A DNA stretch of 64,000 nt. Origin: Flavobacterium swingsii. Lineage in GTDB: Bacteria > Bacteroidota > Bacteroidia > Flavobacteriales > Flavobacteriaceae. Made by a program: the position numbers and the translations under genes. Each line of letters starts with the position of its first letter. Position 1 is the stretch's first letter. The notes beneath the pieces are model-generated. The model did no database searches. It had not been told where the DNA came from and saw only the letters and a list, made by a program, of their open reading frames with translations. The stretch lies in assembly GCF_900111965.1 (NCBI RefSeq), contig NZ_FOJT01000003.1, positions 310,001 to 374,000 of the forward strand. The letters are read 5' to 3'. This document shows, in pieces, positions 34,642 to 41,773 of the stretch.

Positions 34642-34996
34642 GAATATGGAGAAGAAAAATGTGATTAAAGAAAAATCTTTTGAATTTGCAGTAGAAATCG
34701 TTTATCTTTATAAAGTTTTGGTTGAAAAGAAAGAGTTTGTTTTGTCAAAACAAATACTCCGTTCAGGAACATCAATAGGAGCGAATATTAGAGAAGCTGA
34801 GCACGCTCAAAGTAAAGCAGATTTTATTCACAAATTATCAATCTCGTTGAAAGAAGCAAATGAAACAGAATATTGGTTAGATTTGTTGTTTGAAACTAAA
34901 TATTTATCTGAAATTGAATTTCAAAATATAAAACATAAAATTGTTGAAATATTGAAAATACTAACAAGTATTATCAATACGTCAAAAAATAAATAA
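34640..34996 (+). CDS. Four-helix-bundle (S23/IVP-like) protein
   Basis: 118 residues from MNMEKKNVIKEK; a TTG two codons earlier is less likely. The family signature is plain: FEFAVEIVYLYKVL, then LRSGTSIGANIREAEHAQS and FIHKLSISLKEANETEYWLD. Relatives are encoded in 23S rRNA intervening sequences and as free-standing genes, and the Avd accessory protein of diversity-generating retroelements has the same fold. It sits between mvaD and the mevalonate-kinase-like gene. It is bounded by 31-bp inverted repeats, one of them overlapping its own stop codon, which suggests a small mobile unit. Biochemical function is unknown. Confidence 0.93.
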   Translation: MNMEKKNVIKEKSFEFAVEIVYLYKVLVEKKEFVLSKQILRSGTSIGANIREAEHAQSKADFIHKLSISLKEANETEYWLDLLFETKYLSEIEFQNIKHKIVEILKILTSIINTSKNK

Positions 34997-35026
34997 TTAT
35001 CAATTATTCATTGTCAATTATCAATT
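34996..35026 (+). repeat. Right inverted repeat flanking the four-helix-bundle gene
   Basis: Inverted copy of 34611-34641 (27 of 31). Its inner 21 bases (35002-35022) are identical, in reverse complement, to 42646-42666 between accD and fbaA. Confidence 0.85.
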
Positions 35027-35031
35027 AATTT

Positions 35032-35970
35032 ATGAAAGGACCATTATTTTACTCAAAAATATTACTTTTCGGAGAGTACGGAATTATTCGTGACTCGAAA
35101 GGATTGTCTATTCCTTATAATTTTTATAATGGCGCGCTAAAATCCGACGGAAATTCTTCGGTTGAAGCTGTAAAATCTAACGAAAATCTAAAAAGATTGG
35201 CTTCGCATTTAGCAACTTTACAAGAAGAACAACCAGAATTAGTAACCTTCAATTTAGACGGTTTAAATAGCGATATTCAAAATGGAATGTACTTTGATTC
35301 TAGTATTCCGCAAGGATACGGAGTAGGAAGTAGTGGCGCTTTAGTTGCAGCAATTTATGATAAATATGCTAATAATAAAATCACAGTTTTAGAAAATCTG
35401 ACACGTGAAAAATTATTAATGCTTAAAAATATTTTTTCTCAAATGGAGAACTTTTTCCACGGAAAAAGCTCGGGTTTAGATCCTTTAAACAGCTATTTGA
35501 GTATTCCAATTCTAATAAATTCTAAAGATAATATTGAAGCAACAGGAATTCCTACCCAAAGTTTAGATGGAAAAGGAGCCGTTTTCTTGTTAGATTCAGG
35601 AATTGTTGGAGAAACAGCACCAATGGTAAATATTTTTATGGAAAGCTTAAAAGAAGAAGGCTTCCGAAAAATGCTAAAATCACAGTTTATAAAACATACC
35701 GATGCTTGTGTAGAAAATTTCTTAGGTGGTGACATCAAATCATTGTTTGCCAATACTAAAAAATTATCAAAAGTAGTTTTAAATAATTTTAAACCCATGA
35801 TTCCAGAGCAGTTTCACGGACTTTGGCAACGCGGTATCGATTCTAATGATTACTACTTAAAACTTTGTGGTTCTGGCGGTGGTGGTTATATTTTAGGATT
35901 TACCCAAGACTTAGAAAAAGCAAAAGCATCACTAAAAGATTATAAATTGGAAGTAGTTTATCAGTTTTAA
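35032..35970 (+). CDS. Mevalonate kinase-like GHMP kinase
   Basis: 312 residues. GHMP motifs: the N-terminal FYSKILLFGEYGII, the ATP loop QGYGVGSSGALVAAIY, GKSSGLDPLNSYLS, and the C-terminal LCGSGGGGYILGF. It fits the mevalonate kinase/phosphomevalonate kinase branch, and its position beside mvaD supports mevalonate phosphorylation; mevalonate kinase is the likely but not the only option. It starts 6 bp after the right inverted repeat of the four-helix unit. Before that insertion it was probably directly downstream of mvaD. Confidence 0.87.
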   Translation: MKGPLFYSKILLFGEYGIIRDSKGLSIPYNFYNGALKSDGNSSVEAVKSNENLKRLASHLATLQEEQPELVTFNLDGLNSDIQNGMYFDSSIPQGYGVGSSGALVAAIYDKYANNKITVLENLTREKLLMLKNIFSQMENFFHGKSSGLDPLNSYLSIPILINSKDNIEATGIPTQSLDGKGAVFLLDSGIVGETAPMVNIFMESLKEEGFRKMLKSQFIKHTDACVENFLGGDIKSLFANTKKLSKVVLNNFKPMIPEQFHGLWQRGIDSNDYYLKLCGSGGGGYILGFTQDLEKAKASLKDYKLEVVYQF

Positions 35971-35993
35971 GACTTTACAACTTTCGACTTACA

Positions 35994-36911
35994 ATGCTAA
36001 CACGCAAATCAAAATTACTCTTAATCAAAATCTTCAGTTTGTTTTCTGTCGTGCGTGGTTATAATATTCCAGTAGTTTTTTTAGCACAATATTTATCCTC
36101 AATATTTATCCTTTCGCCCGAAAAAAGAGCACTCGATGTCATTTTAGATTGGCGTTTGTTTCTACTCGTTTTTGCATCAACGCTAACCATTGCGTCGGGT
36201 TATATCATCAATAATTTTTACGATTCCGAAAAAGATTTAATCAACCGACCTAACAAGACTAAGTTAGATAGATTGGTTAGTCAGCACACAAAATTACAAG
36301 TTTATTTCGTGCTAAATTTTCTCGCAACAGCACTCGCGCTTATCATTTCCTTTCGCGCAGCATTCTTTTTTGCAACTTATATTTTCCTAATTTGGTTCTA
36401 TTCTCACAAACTGAAAAAATACCCAATTATTGGAAATATAACGGCTTCGTTACTCGCAGTCTTGCCTTTTTTTGGTATTTTATTGTATTTCAAAAATTTC
36501 TATCACGTAATTTTTGCACACGCCATGTTTCTTTTTTTACTCATTTTTATTCGCGAAATGGTCAAAGATTTAGAAAACATAAAAGGCGATATTGCAAACA
36601 ATTACCAAACTATTCCGGTACGTTTCGGAGAGCGAATTTCCAAACAAGTCATCACAATTTTAACCATTTCGACGATTATTCCAGTTTATATATTGATTGA
36701 AAAATATGACGTAGGATATATGGATCTCTATTTTTATATCAGTCTAATCATTCTAATTTTCTTCTTGCTCAAACTCTGGAAATCCGAAACACAACCCGAA
36801 TATGTACAACTTCATGTTGTGCTAAAAATCCTTATCGTTGCTGGCGTTTTTAGCATTATACTTATAAATCCTTCGGTTTTAATAAACGGAAAAGCATTGC
36901 TAAAACTATAA
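35994..36911 (+). CDS. UbiA-family prenyltransferase
   Basis: 305 residues, eight or so membrane helices. Two Asp-rich prenyl-diphosphate motifs are visible: NNFYDSEKDLINRPNKT and REMVKDLENIKGD. The second is followed by NNYQTIPVRFG, as in geranylgeranylglycerol-phosphate geranylgeranyltransferase-like and menaquinone-type enzymes. Bacteroidota homologues in mevalonate clusters are usually annotated as the former, though the real product is uncertain. It starts 23 bp after the kinase gene, consistent with one operon making and using isoprenyl units. Confidence 0.88.
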   Translation: MLTRKSKLLLIKIFSLFSVVRGYNIPVVFLAQYLSSIFILSPEKRALDVILDWRLFLLVFASTLTIASGYIINNFYDSEKDLINRPNKTKLDRLVSQHTKLQVYFVLNFLATALALIISFRAAFFFATYIFLIWFYSHKLKKYPIIGNITASLLAVLPFFGILLYFKNFYHVIFAHAMFLFLLIFIREMVKDLENIKGDIANNYQTIPVRFGERISKQVITILTISTIIPVYILIEKYDVGYMDLYFYISLIILIFFLLKLWKSETQPEYVQLHVVLKILIVAGVFSIILINPSVLINGKALLKL

Positions 36912-36917
36912 TTTTTC

Positions 36918-37044
36918 AGGAGCTATTTCCAGCTTTACACTTCAATCTTTTGTTTTTTAAAGGAAAAAACAAAAGGATTTCCGTTACAAACGAAGTTCAC
37001 GGAACTCAGATAAAAATAAAAAATAAGTGAAGTAATCTGGGCTA
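36918..37044 (+). repeat. Dispersed intergenic repeat, family 1, copy B
   Basis: Borders CAGGAGCTATTTCCAGCT and AATCTGGGCTA. Inside is a stem CTTTTGTTTTTT..GAAAAAACAAAAG followed by GGATTTCCGTTAC. It fills most of the 235-bp gap between the UbiA gene and the pseudouridine synthase gene. Confidence 0.8.
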
Positions 37045-37091
37045 ATAAGAAACTATCAACTCCCATTTTTCATTATCAAATAAAGAAACAC

Positions 37092-37099
37092 TATCTTTG
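37092..37099 (+). promoter_or_regulatory. -7 element of the pseudouridine synthase gene
   Basis: TATCTTTG, exact TAnnTTTG, 47 bp before the ATG, followed by CAAACTTGCGG. Confidence 0.5.
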
Positions 37100-37146
37100 C
37101 AAACTTGCGGTCATAAGACCCAAGAGAAGAAGTAAATACAGAAGTT

Positions 37147-38055
37147 ATGAATAATTCAGGAGGCAATAAAAAAGGAAGTGGCGCGAGACCAAACAGTACT
37201 CGTCCAAGTTCTAACAAGCCAAAACCAGCGATGGCAAAGCGTGCCCAAGGTCCAAAAAAAGTAAAACCTACAACAAAAGTTGAGGTAGTCGACCCAAATA
37301 AAGTAGAGAAAAAACCAAATCAAGCACCTAAAAGGCCAAAAGTAAAAGACGAAATACGTCTTAATAAATACATTTCTAATTCAGGAGCGTGTTCGCGTCG
37401 TGATGCCGATATTTACATACAATCAGGTAACGTAAAAGTAAACGGAATTCCGGTTATCGAAATGGGTTATATGGTAAAACCAGGTGATGTTGTAAATTTC
37501 GACGGATCGGTACTTACACCAGAAAAGAAAGAATATATCTTACTAAACAAACCTAAAAACTTTACCACTGCTTTCGACGAAGGTCAGGAAAATCGTAACG
37601 TTTTAGAACTGGTAAGAGGTTCTACAAATGCAAAAATTGCTGCCGTAGGAAGAATGGACAAAAATACAACTGGTTTGTTATTGTTTACAAATGATACGGA
37701 TATGATTCGTAAATTTAGTTTGCCAAGTCAGAAATCATCAAAAATATACCAAGTTTCTTTAGATAAAAACTTAAAATTTGAAGATTTAGAAAAAATAAAC
37801 AAAGGATTGGTAATAGATGGTCACCGTGTTTTTGTAGAAGACGTAAGCTACATAGAGAACGAACCTAAAAGCGAAATCGGCTTAAAACTAAAAACGTCAA
37901 ACGTAAAAGTTGTTCGTGCTATTTTTGAAAGCTTCAAATACGATGTACTTCGTATAGACAGAGTTTCGTTTGCAGGATTAACTAAAAAGAATTTACCAAG
38001 AGGAAATTGGCGTTTCTTGACTGAACAAGAAATTATCAATTTAAAAAATACATAA
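37147..38055 (+). CDS. rluB: RsuA/RluB/RluF-family pseudouridine synthase
   Basis: 302 residues. A basic, disordered Asn/Pro/Lys-rich N-terminus (1-70) precedes an S4 RNA-binding domain (IRLNKYISNSGACSRRDADI) and the catalytic domain. There the active-site aspartate lies in VGRMDKNTTGLLLFTND. Such enzymes convert uridine to pseudouridine in rRNA; the RluB-type assignment (23S) is the most likely in this subfamily, but RsuA or RluF cannot be excluded. The basic N-terminal extension is common in Bacteroidota. Its transcript ends at the hairpin just after the stop. Confidence 0.9.
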   Translation: MNNSGGNKKGSGARPNSTRPSSNKPKPAMAKRAQGPKKVKPTTKVEVVDPNKVEKKPNQAPKRPKVKDEIRLNKYISNSGACSRRDADIYIQSGNVKVNGIPVIEMGYMVKPGDVVNFDGSVLTPEKKEYILLNKPKNFTTAFDEGQENRNVLELVRGSTNAKIAAVGRMDKNTTGLLLFTNDTDMIRKFSLPSQKSSKIYQVSLDKNLKFEDLEKINKGLVIDGHRVFVEDVSYIENEPKSEIGLKLKTSNVKVVRAIFESFKYDVLRIDRVSFAGLTKKNLPRGNWRFLTEQEIINLKNT

Positions 38056-38056
38056 T

Positions 38057-38087
38057 TTTAAATCCCGAAACTCTCGGGATTTTTTTT
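38057..38087 (+). terminator. Terminator of the pseudouridine synthase gene
   Basis: Stem AAATCCCGA / TCGGGATTT with a 5-nt loop and a T8 run. Confidence 0.9.
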
Positions 38088-38098
38088 ACCTACATTTT

Positions 38099-38461
38099 AT
38101 GACACCAGAACAATTACAATCTATAGCATTTCGTTGGTTTGAAACCTTCAATAACAAAGAACTGGAAAAATTATTGGCGCTTTATGATGATGAAGCGGAA
38201 CATTTTAGCCCAAAATTAAAAATTCGTCAGCCAGAAACCAATGGTTTGGTTGTTGGTAAAGAAGCTATGAGAGCTTGGTGGCAAGACGCTTTCGACAGGT
38301 TGCCAAGTTTGCATTATAAAGTAAAATCGCTCACGGCAAATTCCGACAGGGTTTTTATGGAGTATATTCGTCAAGTCGCAAACGAAGACGATATGCTTGT
38401 GGCAGAAGTACTAGAAGTTAGAAACGGAAAAATTATTTCTTCTAGAGTTTATCACGGATAA
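38099..38461 (+). CDS. NTF2-like (SnoaL-type) protein
   Basis: 120 residues, nuclear transport factor 2-like alpha+beta cone fold: N-terminal helices (ALYDDEAEHFSPKL) with AMRAWWQDAFDRLPSLHYKV and the terminal strands VFMEYIRQVANED and MLVAEVLEVRNGKIISSRVYH. Members range from isomerases to simple binding proteins, so no activity is assigned. It is the last ordinary gene before the accessory region; a strong terminator follows within 25 bp. Confidence 0.88.
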   Translation: MTPEQLQSIAFRWFETFNNKELEKLLALYDDEAEHFSPKLKIRQPETNGLVVGKEAMRAWWQDAFDRLPSLHYKVKSLTANSDRVFMEYIRQVANEDDMLVAEVLEVRNGKIISSRVYHG

Positions 38462-38480
38462 TTTTAGGTAATATCAAATT

Positions 38481-38517
38481 AATAAAAAAATCCTGTTTCA
38501 TTGAAACAGGATTTTTT
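38481..38517. terminator. Terminator copy 1 at the left edge of the accessory region
   Basis: AATAAAAAAATCCTGTTTCA and TGAAACAGGATTTTTT form a bidirectional hairpin. An almost identical sequence (one extra loop base) lies at 41733-41770. Confidence 0.92.
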
Positions 38518-38563
38518 GTTTAAAATACTGAAGTAGTTGGGTTGTTTTTATATTGTGATAATT

Positions 38564-38587
38564 TGATAAAAAAATAATTTTTTATCA
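38564..38587. repeat. AT-rich perfect hairpin in the accessory-region leader
   Basis: TGATAAAAAA / TTTTTTATCA, 10-bp arms and a 4-base loop, inside the 331-bp gap that precedes the two-gene unknown unit. The rest of the gap holds a TATATTTG motif near 38621-38640 and the left terminal repeat. Confidence 0.7.
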
Positions 38588-38725
38588 CAAAAAACCAAAC
38601 GCTCTTCACGACTTATAATTTAGTATATTTGAATATAAATGATTACAAAAAAACTAACACTATTCAGACCAATCCGTTGCTGCGCTTTTGGTAGCTTTGT
38701 CTGATTTTATAAGGTCTAGATACAA

Positions 38726-38740
38726 GTTATAAGCCGTTTT
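38726..38740 (+). repeat. Left 15-bp inverted repeat of the unknown two-gene unit
   Basis: GTTATAAGCCGTTTT; its exact reverse complement is at 40495-40509, just after the second gene. The pair encloses both unknown genes. Confidence 0.9.
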
Positions 38741-38792
38741 ATAAAACGTTACAAACAAACAACTGATATTCAAAATATTAACAAAAATAATA

Positions 38793-39500
38793 ATGAAAAA
38801 TTTTTACGCAATCGCTGAAGAAGGTGTTGAACCTCACGAATTCGAAATTAAATTTTTCGGTGATAAAACTGAACATAAAGTGGTTTCTTTTGACAATAGT
38901 TATATAGACCTCAAAAAGGTATATAAACCTGCAAAAGATGAGGATTATGATGTACAATTTCGTGCTGCAATGTACCAAATTAAGCCAATTTATAAAGTTT
39001 CCTTTTTTCTTGATTATCAATTATCGCGCTATGAAGGAAATCAGTCAGAATTCTTAGCACAAATAAAATATGTAATTCTACCACGTACAAAAAATGGTAA
39101 ACCAGCTTATGCGGAAATCATTGAAAAATGGATAGAATCAAAAGAAGAAAAACCAAATGTCGGAACTTATACAATTTCTACTGGCGATGTTCATGCGCCA
39201 ATTCAAATTCAGCAAAACTCAAATCATTCTTCTCAAAAACAGATAATAACCTACAATTCTTCTGATGTAAAAGATTTTTTTTCAATCCTAAAAAATGATA
39301 TCGAAAAACTTGATGCGTCAATAAGAGAAGATTTCGAAATGGAAATGAAATATGCTATAAAGCAACTAGAAAAAGAAAAAGATATTCAGCCACAACTTCT
39401 AAATATTGGGTCTCTTATTTCAAATGTTGGATTACCAATCTTCACTAGCTTAACATCTTCAGGGATTTTTGAAGTAATCAAACCATTACTAGGATTATAA
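38793..39500 (+). CDS. Unknown protein, first gene of an inverted-repeat-bounded pair
   Basis: 235 residues, no recognised domain. Residues 1-120 form a mixed alpha/beta domain with aromatic-rich strands (FFLDYQLSRYEGNQSEF; IKYVILPRTKNGKPAYAEII). Residues 128-158 are a polar hinge (GDVHAPIQIQQNSNHSSQ). Residues 158-198 form a charged amphipathic helix or coiled coil (DFFSILKNDIEKLDASIRED; MEMKYAIKQLEKEKD). Residues 202-235 are uncharged and hydrophobic, ending FEVIKPLLGL. The Q/N/S hinge followed by helices and a hydrophobic tail recalls the C-terminal part of abortive-infection (AbiTii-like) proteins. That resemblance is by eye only. The second gene starts 12 bp later. Confidence 0.75.
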   Translation: MKNFYAIAEEGVEPHEFEIKFFGDKTEHKVVSFDNSYIDLKKVYKPAKDEDYDVQFRAAMYQIKPIYKVSFFLDYQLSRYEGNQSEFLAQIKYVILPRTKNGKPAYAEIIEKWIESKEEKPNVGTYTISTGDVHAPIQIQQNSNHSSQKQIITYNSSDVKDFFSILKNDIEKLDASIREDFEMEMKYAIKQLEKEKDIQPQLLNIGSLISNVGLPIFTSLTSSGIFEVIKPLLGL

Positions 39501-39512
39501 AAAAAACGAAAA

Positions 39513-40478
39513 ATGAATTTAAAAAGTGTAGTTGTTGAGCAACTTGATTGGAATGCAACATCAAAATCTTTAACTCTTGAGCCTGACAACAAAGGTCAAC
39601 TATGGGTTGCATTTCCGACGGATTATGACGAACCTAGAAATAGTCCATTTTATTTTCAGCATCCCAAGTACGAAAAACAGTTCAATAATGGTTTTGCAAA
39701 ATGTCAAGCAAGAAGAATTACTAAAAACAACTTCTTTGAAACAGATGGCATTTTCACATATAAAACTACTTGGAGGAATATTCCAACTGAAAGAAACAGT
39801 GTCAGTTATTACGCATTATATTTGCCCGAAAATGCAGTGCCTCAGGAAATCCATCTTCTTGATCCCTTTTCTCATGGAAGAGAATATAGAAGAACAGTAT
39901 TTAAAGACCTGCAACAACCAAGATACATAGTTTATTTACAATGTGCTTCAAAGTATGGAGCATTCAGTTTTGACATTATTTGCAAATTCAGGAATGATAG
40001 TAATGGTTTTGCAGAAAGTTCATATAATGATGACTTTCAACAAGACTTTTATACACAGCCAGAAGAATGGAAGCATTTTTTAAATAATAGTGAACGAGAG
40101 AAAGTTGAACAATATTTTATCACAAACAATATGAGAGACCAATATAATATCAATCAAGCAGGAGCCGTTGGGCCAAATTCAAGTTCCAACAACAATATTT
40201 TTAATCAAACAACTTATTCATTACCAGACAACACTAATTATGAATTACTAGGTTCAGAGCTTTCGCAGTTAAAACAATCATTGATTGGAAGAGCATCTTT
40301 ACCTGAGCACTATTTAGCAATTTCTGAAGTTGCAAATGCAGAGGAAGCAACAAAAATAAAAGATGGTAACAAAGTAGTTAAATCTCTTTTGACAGGAGGA
40401 AAATGGGTATTAGACGCAGCGACAAGCATTGGAACAAGCGTAGTTGCTGAAATTATCAATAAACAAATGCTTGGTTAA
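39513..40478 (+). CDS. Unknown protein, second gene of the pair
   Basis: 321 residues, no recognised domain. Residues 1-165 look beta-rich with many aromatic residues (WVAFPTDYDEPRNSPFYFQH; FTYKTTWRNIPTERNSVSYY; RYIVYLQCASKYGAFSFDII), as in sugar- or ligand-binding sandwiches. Residues 166-210 are acidic and helical. A polar hinge (INQAGAVGPNSSSNNNIFNQ, 213-232) follows, then a helical segment (243-285) and a small-residue hydrophobic tail (GGKWVLDAATSIGTSVVAEI, 295-314). The hinge-helix-hydrophobic-tail order matches the protein encoded immediately upstream. No enzymatic motif is seen, and no signal peptide in either protein. Confidence 0.75.
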   Translation: MNLKSVVVEQLDWNATSKSLTLEPDNKGQLWVAFPTDYDEPRNSPFYFQHPKYEKQFNNGFAKCQARRITKNNFFETDGIFTYKTTWRNIPTERNSVSYYALYLPENAVPQEIHLLDPFSHGREYRRTVFKDLQQPRYIVYLQCASKYGAFSFDIICKFRNDSNGFAESSYNDDFQQDFYTQPEEWKHFLNNSEREKVEQYFITNNMRDQYNINQAGAVGPNSSSNNNIFNQTTYSLPDNTNYELLGSELSQLKQSLIGRASLPEHYLAISEVANAEEATKIKDGNKVVKSLLTGGKWVLDAATSIGTSVVAEIINKQMLG

Positions 40479-40494
40479 ATCAGTAAATAAAAGA

Positions 40495-40509
40495 AAAACG
40501 GCTTATAAC
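40495..40509 (+). repeat. Right 15-bp inverted repeat of the unknown two-gene unit
   Basis: AAAACGGCTTATAAC, exact reverse complement of 38726-38740, 17 bp after the second gene. Confidence 0.9.
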
Positions 40510-40665
40510 AGCGGTTTGGCAATATGGCGAGCTTGAGACTTAATTTAAAGTTGGTTTTGTACTTGCAAAGTTAGTCTTTAACCGAAAATTAAAGCTTACT
40601 TTTCCCAAACCTCGTGTAGCTGAGGGATGTCAGCGGTCATTGTAACGGACGACCCAAGTAAAACA
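40500..40665 (+). other. Long imperfect fold-back spacer between accessory genes
   Basis: GCGGTTTGGCAATATGGCGAGCTT on the left pairs imperfectly with AAGCTTACTTTTCCCAAACC on the right, enclosing about 60 nt. The right end reads AGCTGAGGGATGTCAGCGG. Spacers with such long fold-backs and a CTAACAGC/TATAACAGC border separate horizontally acquired genes in many Bacteroidota and resemble integron attC sites in outline, but the exact attC core GTTRRRY is not met. Confidence 0.45.
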
Positions 40666-40687
40666 GACAGACAACTAAAATTAGAAT

Positions 40688-41257
40688 ATGAGAAAAGTAA
40701 TTGCAGCAATAAACATGACGCTTGATGGGTTTTGCGACCATACTGCTGGATTTTTTGCTGATGAGGAACTACATTTTCATTATGCTGACTTGTTGAATAA
40801 TGCAGGAGTAATATTATATGGGCGGACAACTTACCAGCTCATGCAATTTTGGCAAACATTATTAAAAAATCCTTCTGACGAAAAATCAATGAATGACTTT
40901 GCAATTTCAATAGACAAAATTGAAAAACTTGTTTTCTCTAATACATTAAAAGACACAGGCTGGGAAACTGCAAAACTTGCAAGCAGAACACTTAACGAAG
41001 AAATTTTAGAACTAAAACAACAATCAGGGAAAGACATCTTTGTAGGAAGTCGAAGCTTGATTATTCAACTTTTAAACAGTAATCTTTTAGACGAATTTCA
41101 AATTTGTATTCATCCTGTCATAGAAGGAAAAGGACTGCCATTGTTTGACCAAATAAAGGACAGGACTGCTTTCAAATTAAAAAAGACAAAATCCTTAAAA
41201 TCGGGTACAACAGTTTTTTACTATGAACCGACATCAGAAATAACAACGAACCGCTAA
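40688..41257 (+). CDS. Dihydrofolate reductase/RibD C-terminal domain family protein
   Basis: 189 residues. The pattern MRKVIAAINMTLDGFCDHTA, then GVILYGRTTYQLMQFW and IFVGSRSLIIQLL, is the RibD-C/DHFR-like fold (YyaP/YwjB group). The family binds NADPH, but most members have no known reaction, and the true folA is at 49.1 kb. It lies in the accessory region and is followed by the border motif CCGCTAACAGCAAGC at about 41250-41265 before the SRPBCC gene. Confidence 0.88.
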   Translation: MRKVIAAINMTLDGFCDHTAGFFADEELHFHYADLLNNAGVILYGRTTYQLMQFWQTLLKNPSDEKSMNDFAISIDKIEKLVFSNTLKDTGWETAKLASRTLNEEILELKQQSGKDIFVGSRSLIIQLLNSNLLDEFQICIHPVIEGKGLPLFDQIKDRTAFKLKKTKSLKSGTTVFYYEPTSEITTNR

Positions 41258-41288
41258 CAGCAAGCATAGAAAAATAAACGCAATAGAT

Positions 41289-41729
41289 ATGAATTCACAA
41301 TCTAATCTTGAAATTTTCAGCACTAGAATTTTAAACGCTCCAGTTGAGGAAGTTTACAAAGCTTTTGATGATCCATCTCGTTTAAAAAATTGGTGGGGAC
41401 CAAATGGTTTCACAAACACAATTCATGAATTTGACTTAAAACCTGGCGGAAAATGGATTTTGACAATGCATGGGCCTGAAAAAGGTAATTATGAGAATTC
41501 TTCGGTCTTTAAAATTGTTAAGCCAAACGAATTTGTAAGTTGGAAAAGGATTTCGAAACCTTTATTTGATATGGAAATTGCGTTTGAAAAAATTGCTGAT
41601 TCGAAAACTAAAATATCGTTTCGAATGATTTTCGAAACTGTTGAAGAATGCAACAAAATCCGACCGTTCGCCGAACCAAAAAATGAAGAAAATTTTGATA
41701 GGCTTGAAAAAGAAATTATGAAAACGTAA
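41289..41729 (+). CDS. SRPBCC (AHSA1-like) domain protein
   Basis: 146 residues, START/Bet v1-like helix-grip fold of the activator of Hsp90 ATPase (AHSA1) family. TRILNAPVEEVYKAFDDPSR, LKNWWGPNGF, FDLKPGGKWILTMHGPE and the terminal helix NEENFDRLEKEIMKT are characteristic. Such proteins bind hydrophobic ligands or act as toxin-like modulators; no substrate is inferred. It is the last gene of the accessory region, directly followed by terminator copy 2. Confidence 0.9.
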   Translation: MNSQSNLEIFSTRILNAPVEEVYKAFDDPSRLKNWWGPNGFTNTIHEFDLKPGGKWILTMHGPEKGNYENSSVFKIVKPNEFVSWKRISKPLFDMEIAFEKIADSKTKISFRMIFETVEECNKIRPFAEPKNEENFDRLEKEIMKT

Positions 41730-41732
41730 TCA

Positions 41733-41771
41733 AATAAAAAAATCCTGTTTCAATTGAAACAGGATTTTTTT
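41733..41771. terminator. Terminator copy 2 at the right edge of the accessory region
   Basis: AATAAAAAAATCCTGTTTCA with an ATTGAAACAGGATTTTTTTA partner; bidirectional. It also ends the convergent accD transcript. Almost identical to 38481-38517. Confidence 0.92.
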
Positions 41772-41773
41772 AT

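Noticed and set aside
40495..40665. Typical integron attC site
   Set aside because: The fold-back shape is similar but the conserved GTTRRRY/RYYYAAC cores are not present, and no integrase gene lies in the window; kept only as a cassette-like spacer.
40688..41257. Second folA
   Set aside because: The pattern is of the RibD-C/YyaP group, not chromosomal dihydrofolate reductase; the true folA is at 49107-49595.
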